Assembly: GCF_018613875.1 (NCBI RefSeq)
Contig: NZ_JAGGPJ010000049.1
Coordinates: 1-38,763, forward strand
Length of the DNA: 38,763 bases
Source: Arthrobacter sp. ISL-28
GTDB taxonomy: Bacteria > Actinomycetota > Actinomycetes > Actinomycetales > Micrococcaceae
Direction of reading: 5' to 3'
Shown one piece after another: positions 16,061 through 23,949 of the stretch; the first letter of the stretch is position 1; each line of letters starts with the position of its first letter. The notes under the pieces are model-generated. The model worked only from the letters and a program-made list of their open reading frames with translations, did not search any database and had not been told where the DNA came from. The position numbers and the translations under genes are program-made.

Positions 16061-16100
16061 ACGAAGCCCCGCTGCCGCACCTGCGGCAGCGGGGCTTCGT
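16061..16100. terminator. Perfect 19-bp hairpin, probable terminator
   Basis: ACGAAGCCCCGCTGCCGCA (16061-16079) pairs with its exact complement at 16082-16100 around a nominal two-base loop. It follows the X25-fusion gene by 95 bases. There is only a weak T-rich tail. Confidence 0.75.
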
Positions 16101-16126
16101 CGTTCGCTCTTATGCTCAGGAACGTC

Positions 16127-16185
16127 CCCTCCGGACCGGATGCTCGGGGAACTGTGTGCTCGAACCGAGGTTCCGGACCGGAGGG
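16127..16185. repeat. 13-bp inverted repeat with 33-base loop
   Basis: CCCTCCGGACCGG (16127-16139) pairs with CCGGACCGGAGGG (16173-16185) with one mismatch. It lies between the terminator and the lipoprotein gene. Apart from these two structures the 15967-16300 gap shows no gene. Confidence 0.5.
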
Positions 16186-16300
16186 AGGCCGATATGAACG
16201 CAACAATTTGATCGCAATCGTGCCCTTCCCAAGGAATTTCCAAGGTCGGCTGCCGCACAATTAGTCCATCGTCTTTTTTAACCTTTCAAGGGAGGGCTTG

Positions 16301-17035
16301 ATGCGTCGATCGGCATCATCAGCAGTAACAGCTATCTCGGGTATGTGCCTGGCACTGATGCTCGCTTCCTGTGGACCATCCCCTTCGGCGCCGGCCACTA
16401 CTTCCCCGGCAGTCGAATCACCAACGGCAACCAGCCCCGCGACGGCGTCTCCGACGACCACTGCTTCCGAAGCTCCGACGACGGCGCCGGCAGAAGGCTG
16501 GAAGACCTTTACAACGAAGGACGGCTCGCTGGCCTTCGACTATCCGGCGGATTGGACCATCAAGGATCCGGCCGGGCAGGCGCCTGTCGGAGGAGGCGCT
16601 TTCGTGGAAGTCTCCAAGCCCGACGGAAAGATCATGGCCACCCTGCGCACCAACATGGTCACAGGCGCGGAATGCACCAAGAAGATGCCTTACGGAATGT
16701 TGGACTCGCAGCCGCTGCCCGCGCTGGCACAGGATGGAAAGACACCCAGATTCACCTTCGAGTCACGGATGGACTCTGAGGCTACCGATCCTGTGAAGGC
16801 GAATATCTTTGCCTACGGCATCACCTCCGCCCCGGAACCCACGGGAGCCGAGGCCTGCCCCATCTTCCATTTCTTCACCTGGCCGCCGAGCGGTGCGACG
16901 TTCGGGGGCGTTTACAACCCCTTCGACACAAGCCCCGGCAACGAACCGCACGTGGACACTCCTGAGGCGTACAAGGAGACGACCGAGTACAAGAACGTCC
17001 GGAAGATGATCACGTCCCTGCGTCCGGCAAGCTGA
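16301..17035 (+). CDS. Lipoprotein with a PsbP/DUF1795-like domain
   Basis: The product is 244 residues. MRRSASSAVTAISGMCLALM ending LASC is a classical lipoprotein signal with lipobox LASC. Residues 25-65 are a Thr/Ser/Pro/Ala-rich tether (SPTATSPATASPTTTASEAP). Residues 68-244 form one domain that begins WKTFTTKDGSLAFDYPADWT, the hallmark of PsbP/DUF1795-like folds ('f.yP..W'), and includes GKIMATLRTN and CTKKMPYGML. It is anchored outside the membrane; the ligand is unknown. The ATG at 16301 has GGAGGG four bases upstream; a TTG at 16298 is the only other nearby choice. It is followed by a hairpin terminator. Confidence 0.85.
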   Translation: MRRSASSAVTAISGMCLALMLASCGPSPSAPATTSPAVESPTATSPATASPTTTASEAPTTAPAEGWKTFTTKDGSLAFDYPADWTIKDPAGQAPVGGGAFVEVSKPDGKIMATLRTNMVTGAECTKKMPYGMLDSQPLPALAQDGKTPRFTFESRMDSEATDPVKANIFAYGITSAPEPTGAEACPIFHFFTWPPSGATFGGVYNPFDTSPGNEPHVDTPEAYKETTEYKNVRKMITSLRPAS

Positions 17036-17042
17036 CAAAGTC

Positions 17043-17073
17043 GACCGCCGAGGCCGGTGAGACCTCGGCGGTC
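17043..17073 (+). terminator. Hairpin terminator of the lipoprotein gene
   Basis: GACCGCCGAGG (17043-17053) pairs perfectly with CCTCGGCGGTC (17063-17073) around a nine-base loop, eight bases after the stop. No T-run follows. Confidence 0.7.
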
Positions 17074-17097
17074 GCCTCCGTGGCCGAGGCTTCGGCG

Positions 17098-17137
17098 GTG
17101 AACGGGTGAACGGGTGAACGGGTGAACGGGTGAACGG
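17098..17137. repeat. 8-bp tandem repeat, five copies
   Basis: GTGAACGG is repeated five times without change. A degenerate sixth unit (GTGAGCCG) and a duplicated GTCAGCC follow. It lies between the lipoprotein gene and acylphosphatase. Confidence 0.9.
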
Positions 17138-17248
17138 GTGAGCCGTCAGCCGTCAGCCGGTCTTCCGGTGGGGAACGGCTCTGCGATGGGCACGGCCCTG
17201 CGCTAGCGGAACCTGTCGAGTCCGCGGGGCCGGCGCTACATTGGACTC

Positions 17249-17551
17249 ATGACCGACACGAATGCCCCCGATCCCGACATCGTGCGCCTCACAGCCCGGG
17301 TTACCGGGGCTGTCCAGGGCGTCGGCTTCCGATATTGGACGGCACGGAAGGCAGACGAGCTGGGTATCACCGGTTCCGTAAGGAACGACGACGACGGCTC
17401 GGTCGCCGTTGTCGCGGAGGGCCCACAGCCGGTCATCATCGAATTCCGGCGCTGGCTCGCTTCGCGCGAAGCACCCGGCAGGGTGGCCCACGTTGACGAG
17501 ACGATGTCTCCCGCCGAGGGGAAGTTCAAGGGCTTCGACGTCGTGGTTTGA
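17249..17551 (+). CDS. acyP: Acylphosphatase
   Basis: The product is 100 residues and hydrolyses acylphosphates such as acetyl or carbamoyl phosphate in the cytoplasm. VTGAVQGVGFRYWTARKADE holds the phosphate-binding loop with the catalytic Arg. GITGSVRNDDDGSVAVVAEG holds the catalytic Asn and the second signature. The length and alpha/beta sandwich pattern are normal for the family, with about 10 extra residues at the N-terminus. The ATG at 17249 has no clear Shine-Dalgarno, so the mRNA may be leaderless. It is a single gene convergent with the large nuclease/helicase gene. Confidence 0.95.
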   Translation: MTDTNAPDPDIVRLTARVTGAVQGVGFRYWTARKADELGITGSVRNDDDGSVAVVAEGPQPVIIEFRRWLASREAPGRVAHVDETMSPAEGKFKGFDVVV

Positions 17552-17659
17552 CGATTCGTGATCTGACGATTCGTCGATTGGCGACTGGCGACTGGCTGCC
17601 TGCCGACCGGGGCCTTCCGACCGGGGGCTTAGCGGGCCGACCCGTCGTAGGCCGACGCG

Positions 17660-20600
17660 TCAGGGGTTGGCGGCCTGCCCGCCGGGAGCGCGGGGACTGA
17701 GCCCGATGAACGCGCCCAACTCCTCCAAAGCCGACGGTTTATGCGGCATGTAGTTGGTGAGCTCTGGGGACCGGACGATGACTGCCCGCCACTGGCCGCG
17801 CGAAACGGCGACATTGATCCGGTTGCGGTTCAGGAGGAACTCGGCGCCGCGGGGCGCCTCGGCGATGGCCGAGCACGCCATGGACACCAGCACCACGGGA
17901 GCTTCCTGGCCTTGGAACTTGTCCACCGTCCCCACCCGGACCTCTGCAAGACCTTGGTGGTCGAGCGCGTGCCGGATGACCTGCACCTGGGCGTTGTACG
18001 CGGCAACCACGAGGATGTCGTTCGCCTCCAGCGGGCGGACAGGCTCATCTTTGCCAGGCGTCCATTTAAGCCCGATATGGTCATGTGCCACCTGGACGAT
18101 CTTCGTGGCTTCCTCGGGGGAACACGTGGTGTTGCCGGTGTGCTCCACAAGAACCGTCTCCACGCCGGCCGGAACACCGTCCAGTTGCCGGAACGTCGCA
18201 GCGGCGGCCGACTCGAGCTTGCCGTCGTAGCTCAGCTGCGACACCGCCCGGCACAGCTGAGGATGCATCCGCCAGGAATCCGCAAGGAAGTAGCCCAGCT
18301 GCGGTGGCATGGTGGCGTGTCCGGCAGAGAGCCACCCGAGGGCTGATTCGTCGACAGGCTGCGGATGGGAACCCTGGGTGACCTGGGGCAGTTGCTGGGG
18401 GTCGCCAAGGAGCAGCAGGCGACGTGCGGACCGGGCGACGGCCAGCGTGTTGGCGAGCGAATACTGCCCTGCCTCGTCAATGACCAGCAGGTCGAGTGCG
18501 CCGGGAGGCACACACTTGCCGGTCATGGTCCAGGCCGTCCCGCCGATTAGGCAGCCGCCCTCGGCGTCGAGAAGCCTGGTGATGTCCTCATCGGCAACAC
18601 ACGTCCAGGGAACGTCGTGCGGCTGCGCGAGCCGCTTTGCCACGACCCCGGGATCCACGCCGGCCTTGCCAATGGCAGTGCAGAGCATGTTCTCGATGAC
18701 GGCGTGCGACTGGGCAACGACGCCGACCTTCCATCCGCGCTGCACGAGGCCGGCGATGACGTGCGACCCTACATAGGTTTTGCCGGTACCCGGCGGTCCT
18801 TGGACGGCGAGGTAGGAGCGATCCAGATCCCCGAGGGCTGCCGTGATGGCGGAGACGTAGTCCGCGGCGCCGGACTCATCATGAACGACTTCCGGGAGTG
18901 CCGCCAGGGTGGCCAGCCGTGGGGGTACTCGACGCAGGATGTCGAGTCCGGGGTGCCGGGGCAGCGACGGAAGGGTGGATCCCACGAGCTGCGCGAGTCC
19001 GGCCAGGGCGGCTTCGATGCTCGCCGTGGGTATCGGACGGTCCGGTGTGAGGGCCATGGGCAACTGGAAGTACGGCGGTACCTTGCCTGTTGACTTCTCG
19101 GTAATGGTGATGATGGTTTTCCCGGGCTGGTCGGGGTGGTCCTCCACCGCTTCCACCAGGGTGCCGAAGATACCGTCGCGGGACAGGGCGCGTCTCGCAA
19201 TGAGTCCCTGGTTCGTTCCGGCAGCCGGCGCTCCTGCCGTCTGCGCCGCCCCGGGCCCGGTGCTGGGAACGCGCGGAGTCCGTCCGCCGTCGACGTCTCC
19301 GAGCCCGTCCGGCAGGGGATCCTCGAACATCCGGAACCATGTGGAGCCGGCACGGAATTCCGAGCCCTCGCTCATGACGCCGGTGAGGCGCAAGGTCCGG
19401 GATTCGGTGCGGGCGCGGGATGTGGGAGGTGCCCAGCCGGACACCACGGAAGCGTCTTCGACCACGAAGATGTTGCGCTGGTCCGACCAGTGGTCCACCT
19501 CGGATTCAAGGCGGTCGAAATGCTCCCACCAGAACTGCTTGCGCTCCCGGCGGTGGTAGCCCGTGGCGGCCGCGACCATTGCCACTGCCTGTTCGTCCGC
19601 GGTGAGTTCACGGTCGTCCGGGAGTGAGTCCAGATAGGCGCGCAGGGGCTTTTCCTCTGCGGTGAGTTCTTCATCTTCGTCGGATCCGGCCTGGCTGCCT
19701 GGCGCCTGCACGACAGCACTCACGCCGTCGCCGGCCGTGGCGCTCGCGCCCGCATCTAATGACGGGGCGGGAGCGGAGGCGGTCACTGAATCAGCGGCGG
19801 CCGAGGTGCCTTGGCGAAGCTGCAGCAGCCAGTCGCGGAGGCGCAAGGTGGACAGGCAGTCGTACTCGTTGTAATCGGAGATGGACGCGAGGATGGCTGC
19901 GGCTTCGGCCTGGGTTTCGGATCCGCCGTCACGTGCCGTGCAGTACGCGGCATAGGCCACCACCGACGCGCCGGCGTCCTTGACGTCCCCGGATCGCAGT
20001 TTGTCGCCCATGTACAGGGGCTCGAGCTTCTTGATGGAGTAGGAGGCCTCGGAAATCCTGAGTGAATGCCGCACAGTGGCGTAGAGGTCCACCAGGACAC
20101 CCTCGCGAAGCCAGGAATCCACGATGTCCTCGCCGGCGACGTGCATCAGGGAGAGGTTCCGGAGGGCCGTTTTTTCGTATGGCGCGTAATGGTAGACATG
20201 CATGTCCGGATACCGGGTCCGACGCTCCTCAACGTAGCCGAGGAAGTCCAGGAATGCCTGCCGCTCATCCGCACGGGAATGTGCCCAGAAAGGCCGGAAC
20301 ACTGGCGCTGCGCCAGGCAGATCTCCGGGCAGCGGCGCCTCGATCACGCCGAAGAGGTATTCAAGTCCCCACTGGCCGGTGGCGGGATCCTGCCACAGCG
20401 GATCACCCTCGAAGTCGAAGAAGATATCGCCGTCGCTGGGGGCGGGGATGCTGGCCAGCGCGTTCTCCGGCAGCACCTTGTAGGTGACAGTGTGGTCCTT
20501 GCCGTCCTTGATGAAGGTGCGCGAGCCGTCCGGGGTTTCGAGGGAGGTCTGCATCCTGGCCTGGTCGCGCAGCCGGCGCCGTGTCCCTGTGGCCTTTTCC

Positions 20601-21496
20601 GGCGGGAGCTCAGCGAGGGCGTCGATGGTGGTGACGCCGTCGGCGATCAGCTTTTTCCGCTGGACGGAGGTCATGCCGCCCACCATCAGCAGGTCGCGGT
20701 GCGCCGACACCTGTTCGGCGCAGTAGTCGCACCTCCCGCAATAGCCCACGCCGGGCTGCTGCCAGGACACGGCAACCCCGGAGGTGCGGTGGGTTGTGGT
20801 CAGTTCGCGGAATCGGTCCCGGCGTTCGCGGTACACGGGGAGCAGATCGGTGAGCGAGTGGATGCTGCGTTCGAGGTTGCCCAGCACAAGCGTGACGCGG
20901 GGTGCCGGATCAAATCCGAGTTTGATCAGCTGGTCCCCGTAGGCGGCGAGCTGCAGCAGCGCGCCCACTTTGGCGTGCCTGGCCAGCTTGGTGTCCCACA
21001 CGGCGTAGCGGCCCGCAGCGTCCTCAATGCCTATGCCCTGTTGTCCTACGTCCTGTTCACGTCCGTTCCCTTGGGGTCCGCCTTCTTTAACCAGGAAGTC
21101 CGCGTAGCCAAGGAACTCGCCGTCGAAAAAGGTGGCTTGGAAGACCACGTCCGCCCCGGCCCTGAGGGCGGAAGCGGTTTCATCGTGTTTGCCCGCCAGG
21201 TCAGCACGGTCCGTAGTGCCGCGCTCCACGCAGTACACCCCCGTGCCGCGGGACACATCCCAGGCACCGTAGTCAGCGATGAGGCCGGCCAGGACCCTGT
21301 GCTCGTGAAGATCACCGAGCTTGCCAGCCCGGGCCTGCATCTCATCGGCAGGAAAGTCGGCCTTGGCCGCACGTCCAAGCTTCTCGTCCAGGACGCGGAG
21401 CGTACGGTATTCGCACTCGCTCGCGGCCACAAGGTCACTGGCCGAGAACACCAGATCAGCGGGTGCGCCCGGTGTGAGTGGATCGAGCAGGAACAT
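17660..21496 (-). CDS. TM0106-type RecB-like Fe-S nuclease fused to an SF1 helicase
   Basis: The product is 1278 residues. Residues 1-270 are a RecB-like PD-(D/E)XK nuclease: D133 in GYADFL, D168-T-K170 in VWDTKLA, and Q182/Y186 in LQLAAYG. Cys28 together with CGRCDYC (253-259) gives the one-plus-three cysteine pattern of Fe-S nucleases such as AddB and Cas4. Residues 355-580 are an RNase-H-like YprB-type exonuclease (IFFDFEGDPLW, then YNEYDCLSTLRLRDWL). The C-terminal 400 residues are a UPF1/DNA2-type helicase: Walker A VQGPPGTGKTY near 885, VIDEAGQYSLANTL, LLLLGDPQQLPQV, VGTVDKFQGQEAPVV and RINVAVSRGQWRAVI. The ATG at 21496 is preferred over a GTG at 21523 because GGGGAGGC precedes it. The role is presumably in DNA or RNA processing but is not established for the family. 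Confidence 0.9.
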   Translation of the reverse strand: MFLLDPLTPGAPADLVFSASDLVAASECEYRTLRVLDEKLGRAAKADFPADEMQARAGKLGDLHEHRVLAGLIADYGAWDVSRGTGVYCVERGTTDRADLAGKHDETASALRAGADVVFQATFFDGEFLGYADFLVKEGGPQGNGREQDVGQQGIGIEDAAGRYAVWDTKLARHAKVGALLQLAAYGDQLIKLGFDPAPRVTLVLGNLERSIHSLTDLLPVYRERRDRFRELTTTHRTSGVAVSWQQPGVGYCGRCDYCAEQVSAHRDLLMVGGMTSVQRKKLIADGVTTIDALAELPPEKATGTRRRLRDQARMQTSLETPDGSRTFIKDGKDHTVTYKVLPENALASIPAPSDGDIFFDFEGDPLWQDPATGQWGLEYLFGVIEAPLPGDLPGAAPVFRPFWAHSRADERQAFLDFLGYVEERRTRYPDMHVYHYAPYEKTALRNLSLMHVAGEDIVDSWLREGVLVDLYATVRHSLRISEASYSIKKLEPLYMGDKLRSGDVKDAGASVVAYAAYCTARDGGSETQAEAAAILASISDYNEYDCLSTLRLRDWLLQLRQGTSAAADSVTASAPAPSLDAGASATAGDGVSAVVQAPGSQAGSDEDEELTAEEKPLRAYLDSLPDDRELTADEQAVAMVAAATGYHRRERKQFWWEHFDRLESEVDHWSDQRNIFVVEDASVVSGWAPPTSRARTESRTLRLTGVMSEGSEFRAGSTWFRMFEDPLPDGLGDVDGGRTPRVPSTGPGAAQTAGAPAAGTNQGLIARRALSRDGIFGTLVEAVEDHPDQPGKTIITITEKSTGKVPPYFQLPMALTPDRPIPTASIEAALAGLAQLVGSTLPSLPRHPGLDILRRVPPRLATLAALPEVVHDESGAADYVSAITAALGDLDRSYLAVQGPPGTGKTYVGSHVIAGLVQRGWKVGVVAQSHAVIENMLCTAIGKAGVDPGVVAKRLAQPHDVPWTCVADEDITRLLDAEGGCLIGGTAWTMTGKCVPPGALDLLVIDEAGQYSLANTLAVARSARRLLLLGDPQQLPQVTQGSHPQPVDESALGWLSAGHATMPPQLGYFLADSWRMHPQLCRAVSQLSYDGKLESAAAATFRQLDGVPAGVETVLVEHTGNTTCSPEEATKIVQVAHDHIGLKWTPGKDEPVRPLEANDILVVAAYNAQVQVIRHALDHQGLAEVRVGTVDKFQGQEAPVVLVSMACSAIAEAPRGAEFLLNRNRINVAVSRGQWRAVIVRSPELTNYMPHKPSALEELGAFIGLSPRAPGGQAANP

Positions 21497-21643
21497 GGGG
21501 CCTCCCCATCGGCAGCCTCGCACTGAGAGGACTCTCTGTGCGCTGATTCGAATCTAGCAAGAGGCTATGACAATGAAGGCGCAGTCGTGAAAGCCGTCGA
21601 GATGGGGGAGAGGATGCCGGGGGAAGAGCGTGAAGGCATCAGC

Positions 21644-21928
21644 CTACGTGTGGGAGTACGTCAGGCAGTCAGCGTTGTCCGGACCAGGACCAACGTGGAC
21701 CTCGGGGGCCTGGCACATCAGATGGTCGTTATGAGTGCATTCGGTGCGCTGGCAGGCACCCACTCCGGCCAGTACCTTCGGCAGGCCGCCACGGATGCCG
21801 GTGTCGATGAACGTGGCGCAGGACGCGTGGTCGGTCATACCGCCAACCGTGATGGCTTCGGCATTGCAATGGGTGTGATCGTTGAAGGAGCAGTTGGTAA
21901 CGCTGCAGTCGGCGACGTGCGTGGTCAT
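21644..21928 (-). CDS. DUF1540 cysteine-rich small protein
   Basis: The product is 94 residues with two copies of the DUF1540 motif. The first is ADCSVTNCSFNDHTHCNAEA (residues 6-25), ending in a Cys near 37; the second is GACQRTECTHNDHLMCQAPE, ending at the Cys of NADCLTY. Each copy has the C-x4-C-x7-C spacing plus one later Cys, suggesting a small metal (zinc) site. The ATG at 21928 has a GAGGAA site. The frame remains open upstream to 22189 but without homology. The family's function is unknown; it may act in metal storage or as a protein-interaction module. Confidence 0.88.
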   Translation of the reverse strand: MTTHVADCSVTNCSFNDHTHCNAEAITVGGMTDHASCATFIDTGIRGGLPKVLAGVGACQRTECTHNDHLMCQAPEVHVGPGPDNADCLTYSHT

Positions 21929-22242
21929 GGCAAGTTCCTCCGTAGTTCGGTCCGCCCCGGCTGGGCGGCGCACTTGTTCCAACGTAGGCCAGTCCCACCC
22001 GATCAAAAAGACCCAATCGTGTTGCGTAATTAGCCGCGACGAGGCTCGACGAAACAGGTAACAGAACGTTATGGACCTCACCGAGGGGGGAGTCTTAGAC
22101 TGGCCGCACCCTCCACTGCCCAGGCGCCGACGACGCCGTCTGGCTTGCCGCCGGGACCTGCCCTTGGAGGGCGCATCAGATCGCTTCATGAATCACAAAA
22201 GACCTTTCATTGGGGAAGGCCCGTGACGCCAGGAGGAAAGAG

Positions 22243-23454
22243 ATGGAAGGGAACAAGGCCGTTGCCTACAAGGGGCCCGGCAAGGTGGAAGTCATCGATA
22301 TTGACTACCCTAGTTTTGAACTCAAGGATGGGCCGGGCGTCAACCCGGCGAACGTGGGGCGTTCTGTACCCCATGGGGCCATCCTCAAGACCGTAGCCAC
22401 CAACATCTGCGGTTCGGACCAGCACATGGTGCGCGGCAGGACGACGGCGCCTTCGGACCTCGTCCTGGGCCACGAGATCACCGGCGAGGTGGTGGAAGTT
22501 GGCCCGGGGGTGGAGTTCATCAAGGTGGGCGATGTCTGCTCCGTGCCGTTCAACATTGCCTGCGGCCGGTGCCGGAACTGCAAGGAACGCAAGACCGGCA
22601 TCTGCCTGAACGTGAATCCGGACCGTCCCGGCAGCGCCTACGGTTACGTGGACATGGGCGGCTGGGTGGGTGGCCAGGCCAACTATGTGCTTGTCCCCTA
22701 CGCTGACTGGAACCTGCTGAAGTTTCCGGACAAGGACCAGGCCATGGAAAAGATCCTGGACTTGGCCATGCTCTCGGACATCTTCCCCACCGGGTTCCAC
22801 GGGGCTGTCTGTGCAGGGGTGGGCGTGGGATCCACCGTGTATATCGCCGGTGCCGGACCTGTTGGGCTGGCGGCGGCTACCAGCGCCCATCTGCTGGGTG
22901 CCGCCGTCGTGATTGTGGGCGATCTCAATGCAGACCGGCTGGCGAAGGCACGCAGCTTCGGCTGTGAGACGGTGGACCTGACCGAGGGCGGGCCAGCGGA
23001 GCAGATCGAACAGATCCTGGGCGTACCGGAGGTGGACTGCGGCGTGGATGCGGTGGGCTTCGAAGCACGCGGCCACGGGCATGACGCCAAGGAGGCGCCG
23101 GCCACGGTGCTGAACTCGCTTATGGACATCACGGCAGCAGGCGGTGCGCTGGGCATTCCGGGGTTGTATGTGACAGGCGACCCAGGCGGCGTGGACGAAG
23201 CTGCGAAGAAGGGCTCGCTGAGCTTGAGCCTGGGCACTGGCTGGGCCAAGTCGCTGAGCTTCACCACCGGTCAGTGTCCTGTGATGAAGTACAACCGGCA
23301 GCTGATGATGGCCATCCTGCACGACAAGGTCAGCATTGCCAAAAACGTGAATGCCAAGGCGATCACCTTGGAGGATGCGCCGAAAGGCTACGCGGAGTTC
23401 GACGCAGGCGCCGCCACGAAGTACGTGCTGAACCCGAACGGATATTTGAGCTAA
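22243..23454 (+). CDS. fdhA: Glutathione-independent formaldehyde dehydrogenase (zinc MDR)
   Basis: The product is 403 residues, close to Pseudomonas putida FdhA (399). It oxidises formaldehyde to formate with tightly bound NAD and needs no glutathione. Catalytic zinc ligands lie in ATNICGSDQHMVRGRT and LGHEITGEVVEVG. The structural zinc cysteines are CGRCRNCKERKTGIC, and the family insertion follows (GSAYGYVDMGGWVGGQ). NAD binds at VYIAGAGPVGLAAATSAHLL. The C-terminal half has DAVGFEARGHGHDA and GIPGLYVTGDPGG, typical of the dismutase-type formaldehyde dehydrogenases. The ATG at 22243 has a perfect AGGAGGAAAG site. It is transcribed alone; the 314-base gap upstream (21929-22242) holds no gene, only an AACGTT-centred AT-richer stretch near 22055 and the two promoters. 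Confidence 0.95.
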   Translation: MEGNKAVAYKGPGKVEVIDIDYPSFELKDGPGVNPANVGRSVPHGAILKTVATNICGSDQHMVRGRTTAPSDLVLGHEITGEVVEVGPGVEFIKVGDVCSVPFNIACGRCRNCKERKTGICLNVNPDRPGSAYGYVDMGGWVGGQANYVLVPYADWNLLKFPDKDQAMEKILDLAMLSDIFPTGFHGAVCAGVGVGSTVYIAGAGPVGLAAATSAHLLGAAVVIVGDLNADRLAKARSFGCETVDLTEGGPAEQIEQILGVPEVDCGVDAVGFEARGHGHDAKEAPATVLNSLMDITAAGGALGIPGLYVTGDPGGVDEAAKKGSLSLSLGTGWAKSLSFTTGQCPVMKYNRQLMMAILHDKVSIAKNVNAKAITLEDAPKGYAEFDAGAATKYVLNPNGYLS

Positions 23455-23467
23455 CGGGTGCCTAAAA

Positions 23468-23536
23468 CAGCAACGCGGGGTCAGGCGTCGTCCCTTAACC
23501 CTCCGAAATTGGGCCACAAGTGACCCCGCGCTGCTG
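23468..23536. repeat. 16-bp inverted repeat bounding a 37-base loop
   Basis: CAGCAACGCGGGGTCA (23468-23483) pairs with TGACCCCGCGCTGCTG (23521-23536) at 15 of 16 positions. It follows fdhA by 13 bases and may act as its terminator. The long arms and separate loop look more like a small dispersed palindromic element. Confidence 0.6.
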
Positions 23537-23540
23537 CCTG

Positions 23541-23563
23541 CCGGTGCTATTTACGAGCACCGG
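23541..23563 (+). repeat. 8-bp hairpin before the acidic protein gene
   Basis: CCGGTGCT (23541-23548) and AGCACCGG (23556-23563) form a perfect stem with an ATTTACG loop. It directly follows the larger element and lies 54 bases before the next start codon. Confidence 0.5.
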
Positions 23564-23617
23564 GCCGGTGGGAGAATTGTTGAACCGACGAACATTGAGC
23601 CAGAGCCGAGGCAAGCG

Positions 23618-23917
23618 ATGAACAGTCAGCCCGAAGAAACCCCGATCGAAGTGCCGGAAGCGGACGCCGTCGAGCAGCGGCTGCCGGCCACGCCGGACGC
23701 AGCAATGGACGAGCTCTATCCGTTGCCCGAGGACGCATCCGAAGCGGACGTGCTCGAACAGCGGACCCCGCTGGTGTCCCAAAGCCTGTCCGATGTTCCG
23801 GCCCCGGGCCTGTCGGCCGAGGATGCCGCGGAAGCGGACGCCATCGAGCAGTCGGAAGGAATGCCCGGCGGCGATGAGGATGACTACCCGTTCGCGGCGG
23901 AGCAGCCGGAGGAGTAG
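23618..23917 (+). CDS. Small acidic protein with three EADxxEQ repeats
   Basis: The product is 99 residues, acidic and without membrane or signal segments. The motif EADAVEQ (residues 14-20), EADVLEQ (42-48) and EADAIEQ (72-78) recurs at intervals of about 29 residues, each preceded by a short acidic or Pro-rich stretch and followed by a polar one. The rest (LPEDASE, GGDEDDYPFAAEQPEE) looks disordered. This motif appears in small uncharacterised actinobacterial proteins. The repeats suggest a multivalent binding peptide; the partner is unknown. The ATG has a moderate GAGGCAAG site. Confidence 0.7.
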   Translation: MNSQPEETPIEVPEADAVEQRLPATPDAAMDELYPLPEDASEADVLEQRTPLVSQSLSDVPAPGLSAEDAAEADAIEQSEGMPGGDEDDYPFAAEQPEE

Positions 23918-23949
23918 AAGGACCCGGCAATGGCATTAGCAGGACCGCG

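Noticed and set aside
20066..21526. 486-residue plus-strand frame opposite the nuclease domain
   Set aside because: The minus strand encodes the conserved Fe-S nuclease; the opposite translation lacks any motif.
17660..21928. Phage-defence island around the nuclease/helicase
   Set aside because: The neighbours (acylphosphatase, DUF1540, formaldehyde dehydrogenase) are housekeeping-type genes and no defence partner or mobile element is present.
22207..23517. 436-residue minus-strand frame opposite fdhA
   Set aside because: It is His/Arg-rich shadow sequence; fdhA on the plus strand has all catalytic motifs.
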